Source: JAZDFC01 sp043808235 (lineage in GTDB: Bacteria; Bacteroidota; Ignavibacteria; Ignavibacteriales; Melioribacteraceae). From it: a stretch of DNA of 64,000 nucleotides. The stretch covers positions 313,455 to 377,454 of the forward strand of contig JAZDFC010000105.1 in assembly GCA_043808235.1 (NCBI GenBank), written 5' to 3'. Positions within the stretch are counted from its first letter, which is position 1, and each line of letters opens with the position of its first letter. Shown piece by piece: positions 10,100 to 18,454 of the stretch. A model generated the notes under the pieces. The model saw only the letters and a list, made by a program, of their open reading frames with translations, was not told the DNA's origin and did not search any database. Position numbers and translations under genes: made by a program.

Positions 10100-10477
10100 T
10101 TAGTCCGGATCAAGTCCATATATTTTGTGCATCAACAATTGTAAATCATTCAGCGGTTTTAAAAACACATCATCATTGTTTATTCCCATTTGTCGCAAAT
10201 TGTCCGGGAGAGTATAATTTACTATTCCCGTGTGGATTAGGTATTTTAGTGATGAATCCATTTTTGAGGCAATCGGAATAAATTCTTCTCCATCCATTCC
10301 CGGAAGCATTATATCAACAATAGCTAAATCGAATTTTTCAGTTTCTAATTTTAGAAGAGCTTCTTCCGAGCTTTCGAACGGAATACAATCCACACCTTCG
10401 TCTTCAAGAAACAGTTTGAAATTTAGACGGACGCTGTGGTCATCATCTAATAATAATATTTTCTTTTTTGTATTAAT
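10100..10477 (-). CDS. Stand-alone response-regulator receiver with apparent ATT start
   Basis: The reading frame is open from directly after the TGA stop of the previous receiver. Homology to that receiver begins at an ATT codon (10475-10477): from there the protein would read (M)NTKKKILLLDDDHSVRLNF, a perfect receiver start. No ATG, GTG or TTG exists in frame before the GTG at 10391-10393, which would delete the acidic pocket and helix 1. All key residues are present (DDD 11-13, phospho-acceptor Asp55 in IVDIMLPG, Thr in IHTG, Lys in FLKPL). Either a rare ATT start is used, coupled to the previous gene, or the ATG has been lost by mutation or sequencing error. Single-domain CheY-like output or relay protein. 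Confidence 0.7.
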   Translation of the reverse strand: MNTKKKILLLDDDHSVRLNFKLFLEDEGVDCIPFESSEEALLKLETEKFDLAIVDIMLPGMDGEEFIPIASKMDSSLKYLIHTGIVNYTLPDNLRQMGINNDDVFLKPLNDLQLLMHKIYGLDPD

Positions 10478-10480
10478 CTT

Positions 10481-10855
10481 TCAGCTCTTCAATTTTGCAT
10501 TTATAATTTCAACAAAGGTATACATATTTTCTACGGGTTTGTGTAAAACATCCGCTGGCGCCATGCCGATTTTTTTCAATTCCTGTGGAAGTCGATAGTC
10601 GGCTGAGCCGGTATATATTATATATTTTGTCGACTGCGATTTGCCGTAGGCTTCGAGGATAAATTCCTCGCCTGTTTTACCGGGCAAACGAATATCCACT
10701 ATTGCAATATCGAATAAATAATTCTCAATTATTTTAAAAGCATTTTCTGCCGACTCACATTCGTGGCACTCAAATCCTTCGTCCTCTAAAAATATTTTTA
10801 GATTGAAACGGACCCGTTCATCATCATCCAGCAATAATATTTTTGCAGTTCTCAT
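10481..10855 (-). CDS. Stand-alone response-regulator receiver (CheY-like)
   Basis: A 124-residue single receiver domain: KILLLDDDER acidic pocket, phospho-acceptor Asp54 in IVDIRLPG, Thr in IYTGS, and Lys in VLHKPV. It starts four bases after the stop of the six-PAS kinase, so the two are translationally linked and the kinase is its likely phosphodonor. It is clearly paralogous to the next receiver (shared ILLLDDD, NFKLFLEDEG-like helix, DIAIVDIxLPG, GEEFI and ITG/YTG segments), which points to a local tandem duplication. No DNA-binding or enzymatic domain follows. Confidence 0.9.
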   Translation of the reverse strand: MRTAKILLLDDDERVRFNLKIFLEDEGFECHECESAENAFKIIENYLFDIAIVDIRLPGKTGEEFILEAYGKSQSTKYIIYTGSADYRLPQELKKIGMAPADVLHKPVENMYTFVEIINAKLKS

Positions 10856-10859
10856 AAAA

Positions 10860-13800
10860 TTACACCGGAAGTTTAATTATAAATTTAGTTCCTTTCCCTA
10901 ACATAGATTCAACAGAAATCATTCCACTGTGATTGGTTGTTATTATCATATATGAAACCGACAAACCAAGTCCTGTTCCTTCTCCCACATCTTTAGTTGT
11001 AAAGAATGGTTCAAAAATTCTGTTGCGGATTTTTTCATCCATACCCGGACCATTGTCTTCAATTTCAATACGAATGTAGTGTGTTTCGGGGATAATTCTC
11101 AAAATAATCTGTGGTATTTTAGAAGAATTATTTTCCATTTTGATAGCATGTGCGGCATTTTGAAGAATATTAAATATTACCTGTTGAATTTCAGTCACTG
11201 TTAATTTTGTTTCCGGAACGGATTCATCAAATTCTTTGATAAATTTTATCCGCCGAAAGTCGAATCGTTTTTTCAAGTCGTAATCGTTAAAAGCAAGCTC
11301 CAATGTTTCATCAACTAATTTAGAAAGCGAATACATTACTTTTTTCGATTCACTTCTGCGGCTGAACTGAAGCATATTCTTTATTATCTCGGCGGCTTTG
11401 CCGGCAGCATTATGTATGGAATCGATAATGTCATATATCTGTCTTTGCTTAAAATATTCTTCAATGATTGAGATGTCGATGCCTAAATGTTTAGCGGTAT
11501 CTAAGTTTTTAGGCAGGCTTGCTGAAACTCTACGTAAGATATTTTGACATCCCTGCACAATTGTCCCGAGCGGATTATTTATCTCATGAGCCATTCCCGC
11601 CGCAAGACCGGCAATACTCAGCATCTTTTCACTTTGTATCATTACCTGATCCATCATCTTTTTCTTTGTGATGTTTTCAACCATTATTAAACTGCCGCCT
11701 CCTGCCGAAGATTTTAGAGGTGTAATGGTTACATCGTAGTATACAATGTTTCCTTCTTCGTTCGAAACAGACTTGACTTCATTAACATAGTTTTGAGTCG
11801 AAATGGATTTTTCAAGCAAGGTTTCAAGAAAAGTTAATCGCTGGAATTTTTTAAAGATGTTGGGATTAACATTAATATTATCATTATCGCCCGCATAATT
11901 AAGCGCCGTCTGGTTGTATAGAGTAACATCGAAATTTTTATCAATTGAAATGATGGCAACAGGCAATACGTTTACAATGTATTCAATAAATTGTTTTGCA
12001 TTTTGAAGTCCTATTTCTGTTGATCTTTTTTCGGTTATATCTTCGAGCGTATTAAAAATTGCAGGCTTGCCGTCAAATTCAATTGGCTGAGAATTAAGTA
12101 AAATTACTTTTGACTTTCCGGCCACATTAGCAATGTATTCAAAGTTTTCTACTTTACCCTTGTGAATAAATTCTTCGCGAGCAAATTTTGCATTCTTCTC
12201 ATCCGAAATTAATACAGGAGACTTGCCAAGCAACTCTTCCTTTTTCCTTTCAGCTATTTTTATGTATGCTTCATTTACTTCGAGAACAATTGGGGACACT
12301 CCAACTGTTGTAATTAAAATCCCATAAGGCGATGACTCGAATAATTTTCTAAAATTTTTCACACTCCGTTTTATTGCCTCTTCCAATTTTTTTCGTTCGG
12401 TAATGTCTCTTGATATACCGAACGTACCCGTTATTTCCCCTTCGGCATTTCGCCATGGCATTTTTGAAACAATATTCCAACGCACCTCATTGTTCAACCA
12501 GATTTCTTTTTCTTCTTTATCTATAACAGGAATGCCGGTAAAAATAATTCGTTGTTCTTCCTTAAAGAAAGCGCGCGCCTGCTCTTCTTTATATAAATCA
12601 AAATCGCTTTTGCCAAGTAACGCCCCCCTGCTTTCAACTCCGAACCGTTTGTAGAAAGAATTACTAAGTGCAATAAACTTCCCGGTTCTGTCTTTGAAAT
12701 AAATAAGGTCTGGCGAGGTTTCCATTAGTTGATCAATCAAATAATTTTGTCTTAATAATTCTTCTTCGGTATGTTTTTTCGACGTTATATCGGTCGAAAT
12801 CCCGAACGTCCCCTTTATTTCTCCGTTTGCATCACGCCAGGGCATTTTGGTGGTTAACGACCACCGTTCAACATTTCCGAAAAGTCTTTCTTTTTCCTCT
12901 TTTCCGATAATCGGGATTCCAGTACGGATAATTTCCTGTTCATCATTAAAGGCGTCCTCCGCATGTTCTTTATCATAAATATCAAAGTCCGTTTTACCTT
13001 CCAATTGTTCTAACGAATCCAGTTGCAAAACATTCAGGAATGACTTACTTACTGAAAGAAATCTGCTGTTGATATCTTTGAAATATATCCTGTCCGGTAC
13101 ATTGTCAAGAAGCTGCTCTATTAAATATCGCTGCCTTGCGAATTCAATTTCAGTATTCTTCCGGGAAGTTATATCGCTTATAAATCCACCAATGCCAATT
13201 TTATTCCCCGAAAGTTTTACCGGGAATTTTATAGTATTAAGAAAAACATCATCAAACTGATCTTCATTAATAAGAATCTGCTTGGTGTTCAATACCTCAA
13301 CATCGTTGACTTTATGCCTGTCAGCTAAATGCGCGGGCATTATCTCATCATCAGTTTTCCCAAGAATTTCTTGCTTGTCTTTTTTACCAAAAAATTTTAC
13401 AAGCGATTCATTCACATTTATATATCGCAAATTTTCGTCTTTTAGAAATACCAGGTTGGGAATCGAATCGATAAAAATTCTATAACGCTCTTCGCTTTCC
13501 TTTAAAGCCTCTTCGGTTACTTTACGGCTTGTGATATTTCTAATAATAGCAATAATTTGATTATCCGCAAGCGGGATAAGCCTTGTTTCGTAATACTCCT
13601 GGCAATCATTTGCAGTCATTGGATATTCAATGTTGACGATTGATTTGGTCTTGTTCAAAGTATCGATTGCTTCTTGAAATAAGTTACCAATATTTTTTAT
13701 TGGTATATCCTGGATTCTTTTACCCACAAGCCTTGAAGGTTCCAATATAAAATCGTTCGATGCTCTTGCTTGGCATTCAATTATGATACCATTGTTATCA

Positions 13801-14027
13801 AGCCTGAAAAACAAATCCGGGATCGCAAGAAAAATATTCCGCATATTTGAATTCGCGTGCAATAATTCCTGTGAGCTGAGCTCGAGTGAACGCTCGAGCT
13901 TCTCACGGTCAACATCAAATTCTTTGTAAGCCTCATCAATTAAATTAACAAATTGAAGCATCTCTTTGCTTAACTTGGCCTGATTGCCGAAAATTCTTTT
14001 TATTTGTGTCTGAAGCAATCGATGCAT
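10860..14027 (-). CDS. Cytoplasmic histidine kinase with six PAS domains
   Basis: An N-terminal coiled-coil region (1-60) is followed by six PAS/PAC units, recognisable from the repeated 'DITsrK/ITeRK' ends at roughly residues 60-185, 185-305, 305-430, 430-555, 555-680 and 680-800. Then come a HisKA domain (GLAAGMAHEINNPLG, phospho-acceptor His814) of the NtrB/HAMP-less type and HATPase_c (NILQNAAHAI, EDNGPGMDE, GTGLGLSVSYMI). There are no membrane segments, so it integrates cytoplasmic signals such as redox state or small ligands. PAS units 3 and 4 are recent duplicates. It is first in a minus-strand operon with the two receivers. Confidence 0.9.
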   Translation of the reverse strand: MHRLLQTQIKRIFGNQAKLSKEMLQFVNLIDEAYKEFDVDREKLERSLELSSQELLHANSNMRNIFLAIPDLFFRLDNNGIIIECQARASNDFILEPSRLVGKRIQDIPIKNIGNLFQEAIDTLNKTKSIVNIEYPMTANDCQEYYETRLIPLADNQIIAIIRNITSRKVTEEALKESEERYRIFIDSIPNLVFLKDENLRYINVNESLVKFFGKKDKQEILGKTDDEIMPAHLADRHKVNDVEVLNTKQILINEDQFDDVFLNTIKFPVKLSGNKIGIGGFISDITSRKNTEIEFARQRYLIEQLLDNVPDRIYFKDINSRFLSVSKSFLNVLQLDSLEQLEGKTDFDIYDKEHAEDAFNDEQEIIRTGIPIIGKEEKERLFGNVERWSLTTKMPWRDANGEIKGTFGISTDITSKKHTEEELLRQNYLIDQLMETSPDLIYFKDRTGKFIALSNSFYKRFGVESRGALLGKSDFDLYKEEQARAFFKEEQRIIFTGIPVIDKEEKEIWLNNEVRWNIVSKMPWRNAEGEITGTFGISRDITERKKLEEAIKRSVKNFRKLFESSPYGILITTVGVSPIVLEVNEAYIKIAERKKEELLGKSPVLISDEKNAKFAREEFIHKGKVENFEYIANVAGKSKVILLNSQPIEFDGKPAIFNTLEDITEKRSTEIGLQNAKQFIEYIVNVLPVAIISIDKNFDVTLYNQTALNYAGDNDNINVNPNIFKKFQRLTFLETLLEKSISTQNYVNEVKSVSNEEGNIVYYDVTITPLKSSAGGGSLIMVENITKKKMMDQVMIQSEKMLSIAGLAAGMAHEINNPLGTIVQGCQNILRRVSASLPKNLDTAKHLGIDISIIEEYFKQRQIYDIIDSIHNAAGKAAEIIKNMLQFSRRSESKKVMYSLSKLVDETLELAFNDYDLKKRFDFRRIKFIKEFDESVPETKLTVTEIQQVIFNILQNAAHAIKMENNSSKIPQIILRIIPETHYIRIEIEDNGPGMDEKIRNRIFEPFFTTKDVGEGTGLGLSVSYMIITTNHSGMISVESMLGKGTKFIIKLPV

Positions 14028-14657
14028 AGCAGTTTCAATCTTCCGATAATGTTGTTATTATCATCGTTTGGTTATGTAGCCCGCATTTACCGTATTTGAT
14101 GATTGAAGTGCTTGCGAACAAAATAACCAACTGAGCTGAATTACTTAATACGCCCGGTTTGCGGGGTAACCAACCTTTACTCTCAGTCCATTTTGTTTGT
14201 TCAATTTTCATTTCATTACTTTCTCAATTATTAACAAAATTCATTAACGTTCACCGCATTAACGAAAAATGCACCGGATATAATTTGTACTATAAAAATC
14301 TTCCCTTGTAAATTCATTATCGGAAAATATAAACTAATAATCAATAGTTTGCATTTTCAACCAAAACAAAATATTAAACAGATTAGCAGACTTGGGACGA
14401 AACATCACAGCGGCTTTGAAGCTGCATTAGTATAAGCGTGATATTAGACAACCCCCTCACCATTCAACATTTTGCATGTTGTTTTTATGAGCGCAGATTT
14501 TTATGTTGTCTATGGACGAATACTTAAAAAAGAATTTTCATTTATTGTTATAGCTTGTCCCGACCAATTCAGCTTTTTGTGAAGAGAAAAATTAAATCAA
14601 TTATGGAAGTGTTGTTTCCATGAATGAAATATTTATCAAATTACTTAGGGAGTCGCC
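14028..14657. other. Long intergenic region with control signals only
   Basis: 630 bases between the divergent six-PAS kinase and T9SS repeat-protein genes. I find no convincing reading frame or RNA gene. It should hold both promoters. The only structure I see is the nested hairpin at 14445-14512. Confidence 0.6.
14445..14512 (+). promoter_or_regulatory. Nested hairpin in possible leader of the T9SS repeat protein
   Basis: Outer arms TAGACAAC (14445-14452) and GTTGTCTA (14505-14512) enclose an inner perfect hairpin, CAACAT (14465-14470) with ATGTTG (14476-14481), followed by a run of five T. The inner hairpin plus T-run could be an attenuator 150 bases before the start codon. No expression evidence. 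Confidence 0.3.
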
Positions 14658-16331
14658 ATGAAAAAAATCTTTATTTTTTTAACAGTAATTTTAATCCAGG
14701 CTTTTACCTGGAATAGTCTCGCGGATAGTATTTCAAATATCCAAATATCGCCCATTTCTCCTGCATCTTTGTTAAACAACGAATCAGTTACAATTAATTT
14801 TAATTACAATACAACTGAAGCAGGGGGAGTTTTAATATTTGTTCGGCCATTTAGCGGGGGAGGTTTAAGTCCGGATTATTCTGCGAGCGGATCGCCAATA
14901 TATCCCATGGGAACCGGCGTAGGTAGTGGCAATTTTACTATTACTGCGGGAACGGTAATGGTGGACCAATTAAGATTTCAGATGACAAATGCAGATCAGA
15001 GTGTAACAATATTAGAATTTTTTATTGATGTAACTTTTCTTTTTAGTGAGCATTCAATACGCAATATTGTAATGGCTCCAAATACTCCAATGTCGCTTCA
15101 AAATGGCGAACAAATCAACATCTTTTTTGATTATGGAACAACTGAAGCAAGCGGTGTAAGAATTTGGGCAAGACCGTTTACCGGGGGAAACCTCACACCA
15201 GAATACGGAGCCTCAGGCTCCCCGCTTTATCCAACAGGAACCGGATCGGGGGCAAGTAACTTTACAATAAACTCCGGAAATATTACGGTAGATGCAATAA
15301 GATTTCAAATGTGGGACGACGGGCAGGCAAACTTACTTCTTGAATGGTTTGTTCCGGTAGAATATATTTTCGGAAGTCACTCAATATCCGGGGTAGTTAC
15401 AAATCCTGAATCGCCGGCACTTTTACTTTTTAACGAAGATATTACAGTGAATTTTAATTATTCAACAAGCGAAGCAGGTGGCGTATTGATCTTCGCCCGT
15501 CCTTTTACCGGTGGGGATCTCACTCCTAATTACGGGGCTTCAGGATCGCCGCTTTATCCGGTTGGTTCCGGAACAGGAACGGGTACTTTTAATATAGGTT
15601 CCGGAGAAACTAATATTGATGCGATAAGAATCCAAATGTGGGACAATGGTCAAACAACATTACTATACGAAACTTTTTTCCCGGTCAACTTCTTCGTATC
15701 CGAGCATCGGGTGAATAACATAACCTTTGATCCTCCTTCGCCTGCATATCTCATGAATAATCAAGACGTTACTATTAATTTCGATTACTCGACTTCGTTT
15801 CCGGGTGGCGTAAGAATTTTCTTTAGACCCTTTAGCGGTGGTTGGTTGTCTCCGGATTATGCAGCTTCTGGTTCACCGTTATATCCCGCAGGTACCAGTA
15901 ACGGAACAGGTAGTTTTACTATTACTAACGGAAATATTCTTGTTGATGAAATGAGGGTGCAGATTTGGGATGATCCTCAGACCACTCTTTTACTCGAATA
16001 TTTTTTCCCTGTCTCATTTTCATTTAATGTTCTTACAGATGTTTCTGATGAAGTTGCCTCAATTCCAACAAAATTTGAGTTAATGCAAAATTATCCCAAT
16101 CCGTTTAATCCCGCCACGACAATATGTTATCAATTACCTGCGCGAAGCTTTGTATCTTTAAAGATATTTTCTGTTGTCGGCAATGAAGTTGCGTCATTAG
16201 TTGATGAAGAACAGACTGTTGGTTCATATTCTGTCAATTTTGATGCAAGCAAGTTTGCAAGCGGAGTATATTTTTACCAGTTAAGAGCCGGTAACTTTTA
16301 CGAGACAAAAAAATTGATTGTTCTGAAATAG
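14658..16331 (+). CDS. T9SS-secreted protein with four tandem 109-residue repeats
   Basis: Signal peptide about 1-23 (ends NSLADS). Four beta-rich repeats follow at residues 25-133, 134-242, 243-351 and 352-457. Each has the pattern NI..P.SP..L.N.E.ITINFNY.TTEAGGV.IFARPF(S/T)GG.L(S/T)P.Y.ASGSPLYP.G...G...FTI..G...VDA.R.QMWD..Q..LL...F.PV.F.F.EHS. The C-terminal domain (458-557) is a T9SS type A tail beginning ELMQNYPNPFNPATT and ending KKLIVLK. It is exported across the outer membrane and anchored or released at the cell surface. I do not recognise the repeat family; an adhesive or carbohydrate-binding role is possible. A strong terminator follows. Confidence 0.85.
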   Translation: MKKIFIFLTVILIQAFTWNSLADSISNIQISPISPASLLNNESVTINFNYNTTEAGGVLIFVRPFSGGGLSPDYSASGSPIYPMGTGVGSGNFTITAGTVMVDQLRFQMTNADQSVTILEFFIDVTFLFSEHSIRNIVMAPNTPMSLQNGEQINIFFDYGTTEASGVRIWARPFTGGNLTPEYGASGSPLYPTGTGSGASNFTINSGNITVDAIRFQMWDDGQANLLLEWFVPVEYIFGSHSISGVVTNPESPALLLFNEDITVNFNYSTSEAGGVLIFARPFTGGDLTPNYGASGSPLYPVGSGTGTGTFNIGSGETNIDAIRIQMWDNGQTTLLYETFFPVNFFVSEHRVNNITFDPPSPAYLMNNQDVTINFDYSTSFPGGVRIFFRPFSGGWLSPDYAASGSPLYPAGTSNGTGSFTITNGNILVDEMRVQIWDDPQTTLLLEYFFPVSFSFNVLTDVSDEVASIPTKFELMQNYPNPFNPATTICYQLPARSFVSLKIFSVVGNEVASLVDEEQTVGSYSVNFDASKFASGVYFYQLRAGNFYETKKLIVLK

Positions 16332-16391
16332 TATCATTGGATAAAACTATTAATGGAGTTTTTTAAAGAAGATTTTTAATGGTGAGATATT

Positions 16392-16427
16392 TCAGCCGGA
16401 TATAAATTAAGTATCCGGCTGATTTTT
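16392..16427 (+). terminator. Rho-independent terminator after the T9SS repeat protein
   Basis: TCAGCCGGATA (16392-16402) pairs perfectly with TATCCGGCTGA (16412-16422) around a nine-base loop and is followed by TTTTT. It lies 60 bases after the stop codon. Confidence 0.85.
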
Positions 16428-16613
16428 AAATATTTTTATAGTTCTCGCATCCATCCATAGAAACTGCCATATACACATCTATATTATTGCCGATATTATT
16501 TCTTCTATCATAAAAACGAAATATTTAATTCCCGTTGATTGATCAACATCCATCCTCAAAAAAATTGATGGCGTCCGGGAGGATCGCATTGCATAAAGAT
16601 CCCCAACATTAAT

Positions 16614-17009
16614 TTAGTTTCTGTTTTTGATGACGAGATAAATTATAGCACAGAGGACGAACCCGATCAAACTTCGGGAGACAATCTGTTCACATGACTT
16701 ATTGAAACACTCACCCGTTACGTGATGATTAAAAATAACATAGAATAATCGATACCCATTTATAGCAAATAACGTAAAATAATAGAGCAATCCCAGCCGG
16801 TAGTTTTTTTCAATTCCAAGAGAATGTAATTGAATCATCCATATCAGGGGAATATAAATGAGGATGCTCAGCCATGTTTGATCGGAACTATAAAAAACTA
16901 CCGGGCGCAAGCAGACAAACAACATAGTCCAATCTGAGAGTACAAGTACTGTTAATAATGTCAACTCAAAACAGATCAGCAGCTTTCGTGTTATGTTTTC
17001 TATTTGCAT
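16614..17009 (-). CDS. Small four-helix membrane protein of unknown function
   Basis: From the ATG at 17007-17009 (a GTG two codons upstream is possible) this is about 131 residues with four predicted membrane helices: LLICFELTLLTVLVLSDW, WLSILIYIPLIWMIQL, LGLLYYFTLFAINGYRLFYV and SLIGFVLCAIIYLVI. Two cysteines sit in the last loop (GECFNKSCEQ), which could form a disulfide or bind a metal. I do not recognise a family. It lies just downstream of the secreted protein's neighbour on the same strand, but the function cannot be inferred. Confidence 0.6.
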   Translation of the reverse strand: MQIENITRKLLICFELTLLTVLVLSDWTMLFVCLRPVVFYSSDQTWLSILIYIPLIWMIQLHSLGIEKNYRLGLLYYFTLFAINGYRLFYVIFNHHVTGECFNKSCEQIVSRSLIGFVLCAIIYLVIKNRN

Positions 17010-17062
17010 GGTCACTTACCAGTTTTTTAAAATCTATTTCAGTTTCTCTTTTGTCCTGATTG

Positions 17063-18154
17063 TTATTTTAAAAGAGTCATTTTCTTTGATTCGGAAAATC
17101 CATCTGCTTTTAATGAGACTATATAATTGCCGCTTGGCAGATTTTCGGCGTTGAATACTTCCGAGTAGTTTCCAGCATTTCGATACTCGCTGATAATTGT
17201 TGCTACCTCAGCGCCTAAAATATTATAGACTTTTAATTCAACAAACGAAGCATCGGGGATTGAAAATTGTATTGTAGTAGCAGGATTAAACGGATTGGGA
17301 TAATTTTGCTCGAGATGAAATTCCTGCGGAATGCTTTCTGAAAGATCAACATCGGTTGTGGTCCCGCCAAGATTCCATAACGCAGCCTCCACCGTAACAA
17401 CGCCGCTGTAAACCGGTTCTGTTGAAAGTAATGAAAGCGAAACTTCGTCGCCTTCTTTTGAAAAATAGTTGAATAAAATTTCCCGTGTGTATTCATCTTC
17501 TCCGGATGGTATATGCACTGTTATTTGTCTGTCTTCGAACAGTCTAAGAACTTCCACGGTTTTGCCGCCAGGCAATTTCATTGTGCCGTATGCATCCACC
17601 TTGTAATCAACAACAACGTCGGAAACTGTTTCAACCGGAAATATTCCTGCGTATAAAGTGTATGTTCTTTGTCCTGTAAAACTCCATTGTGTTCCAAGCG
17701 ATAAAGGAAACACACCCATTACTTCAGGCGGGATGCATACTTCTTTTGCTTTTATAGTACCAAGTGTAGTTGCCGTCTCGGAAATAAATCCGAATGTGGC
17801 AACAGTGTTATTGGGGAATCCTTCGTACCACCATAGTTCCGAAACCCCTTCAAGCGCGGTAACCTTTTCATAAAACGCATACTCGGCTTCCGGAAATTGA
17901 CCGCCGTATTTAGTTTGTACTGGATCAAGAATTGTCTGATCGTATGTGATTGTTGTCCCAAGTTCCGAAAAATCCCAATAGTTCGGACCGCCCGGATTAC
18001 CGAGGTCGAAGTCTCTCGATGTTTCATCAACATGGAAAATTATTTGTGTGCCGAAAACGGATTGAGACTGCACATCGGTAAAATTAATTACGATCTGAGC
18101 ATTTAAAGTGTTCAAAAACGAAAGAACGAATAAAGAAAGTAACAGCTTTTTCAT
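17063..18154 (-). CDS. T9SS-secreted protein of unknown function
   Basis: A signal peptide (MKKLLLSLFVLSFLNTLNAQ) leads to about 250 residues of beta-rich sequence with phrases such as GPNYWDFSELG, VSELWWYEGFPNNTVATFG and LPGGKTVEVLRLFEDRQ. The C-terminal T9SS tail starts EFHLEQNYPNPFNPATT and ends SESKKMTLLK. The middle region resembles the many unnamed secreted proteins of Ignavibacteria; I see no catalytic motif. The ATG follows AGGAG (TAGGAGTTAGTC), which supports the start. It is probably transcribed alone, with the membrane protein 50 bases downstream possibly in the same message. Confidence 0.8.
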   Translation of the reverse strand: MKKLLLSLFVLSFLNTLNAQIVINFTDVQSQSVFGTQIIFHVDETSRDFDLGNPGGPNYWDFSELGTTITYDQTILDPVQTKYGGQFPEAEYAFYEKVTALEGVSELWWYEGFPNNTVATFGFISETATTLGTIKAKEVCIPPEVMGVFPLSLGTQWSFTGQRTYTLYAGIFPVETVSDVVVDYKVDAYGTMKLPGGKTVEVLRLFEDRQITVHIPSGEDEYTREILFNYFSKEGDEVSLSLLSTEPVYSGVVTVEAALWNLGGTTTDVDLSESIPQEFHLEQNYPNPFNPATTIQFSIPDASFVELKVYNILGAEVATIISEYRNAGNYSEVFNAENLPSGNYIVSLKADGFSESKKMTLLK

Positions 18155-18454
18155 GACTAACTCCTATTATGTTTTTTTGAAAAATAGTTTTATAAAAAAT
18201 TTCGGCTGAAAGCTACTTAATGATTGGGTGGTTATCGTCCGACCGTGTAAATATGCACGTCCGAACATGTAGGGCTGGACGAATACGCTGTTTTTAGTAT
18301 TGTTTTAACTTCGCAGAGGTAAAGGATAGCTCCGTTCTCTATTTGCCAAATCCTTTTATTTTAATGAGATAGAATGTACACACAACTTAAAGATGAATGC
18401 GAGTAAGTGCGAAGATTGGTTTGTGATTCAGAGCAATCAAATGAAAGTACTAAT
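18155..18454. other. Intergenic region without recognisable gene
   Basis: 300 bases between the secreted-protein gene and the AraC-type regulator, both on the minus strand. Short dyads around 18230-18290 (for example CGTG-N8-CACG) are unconvincing. It should carry the promoter of the secreted-protein gene. Confidence 0.5.

Noticed and set aside
10478..10483. TGA between receivers as selenocysteine or a recoded codon
   Set aside because: The first receiver is full length at the TGA and the second has a complete domain start after it. No SECIS-like hairpin is evident.
15060..16030. Tandem DNA repeats as a CRISPR array
   Set aside because: The repeats are about 327 bases, coding and diverged; they are the protein repeats of the T9SS protein.
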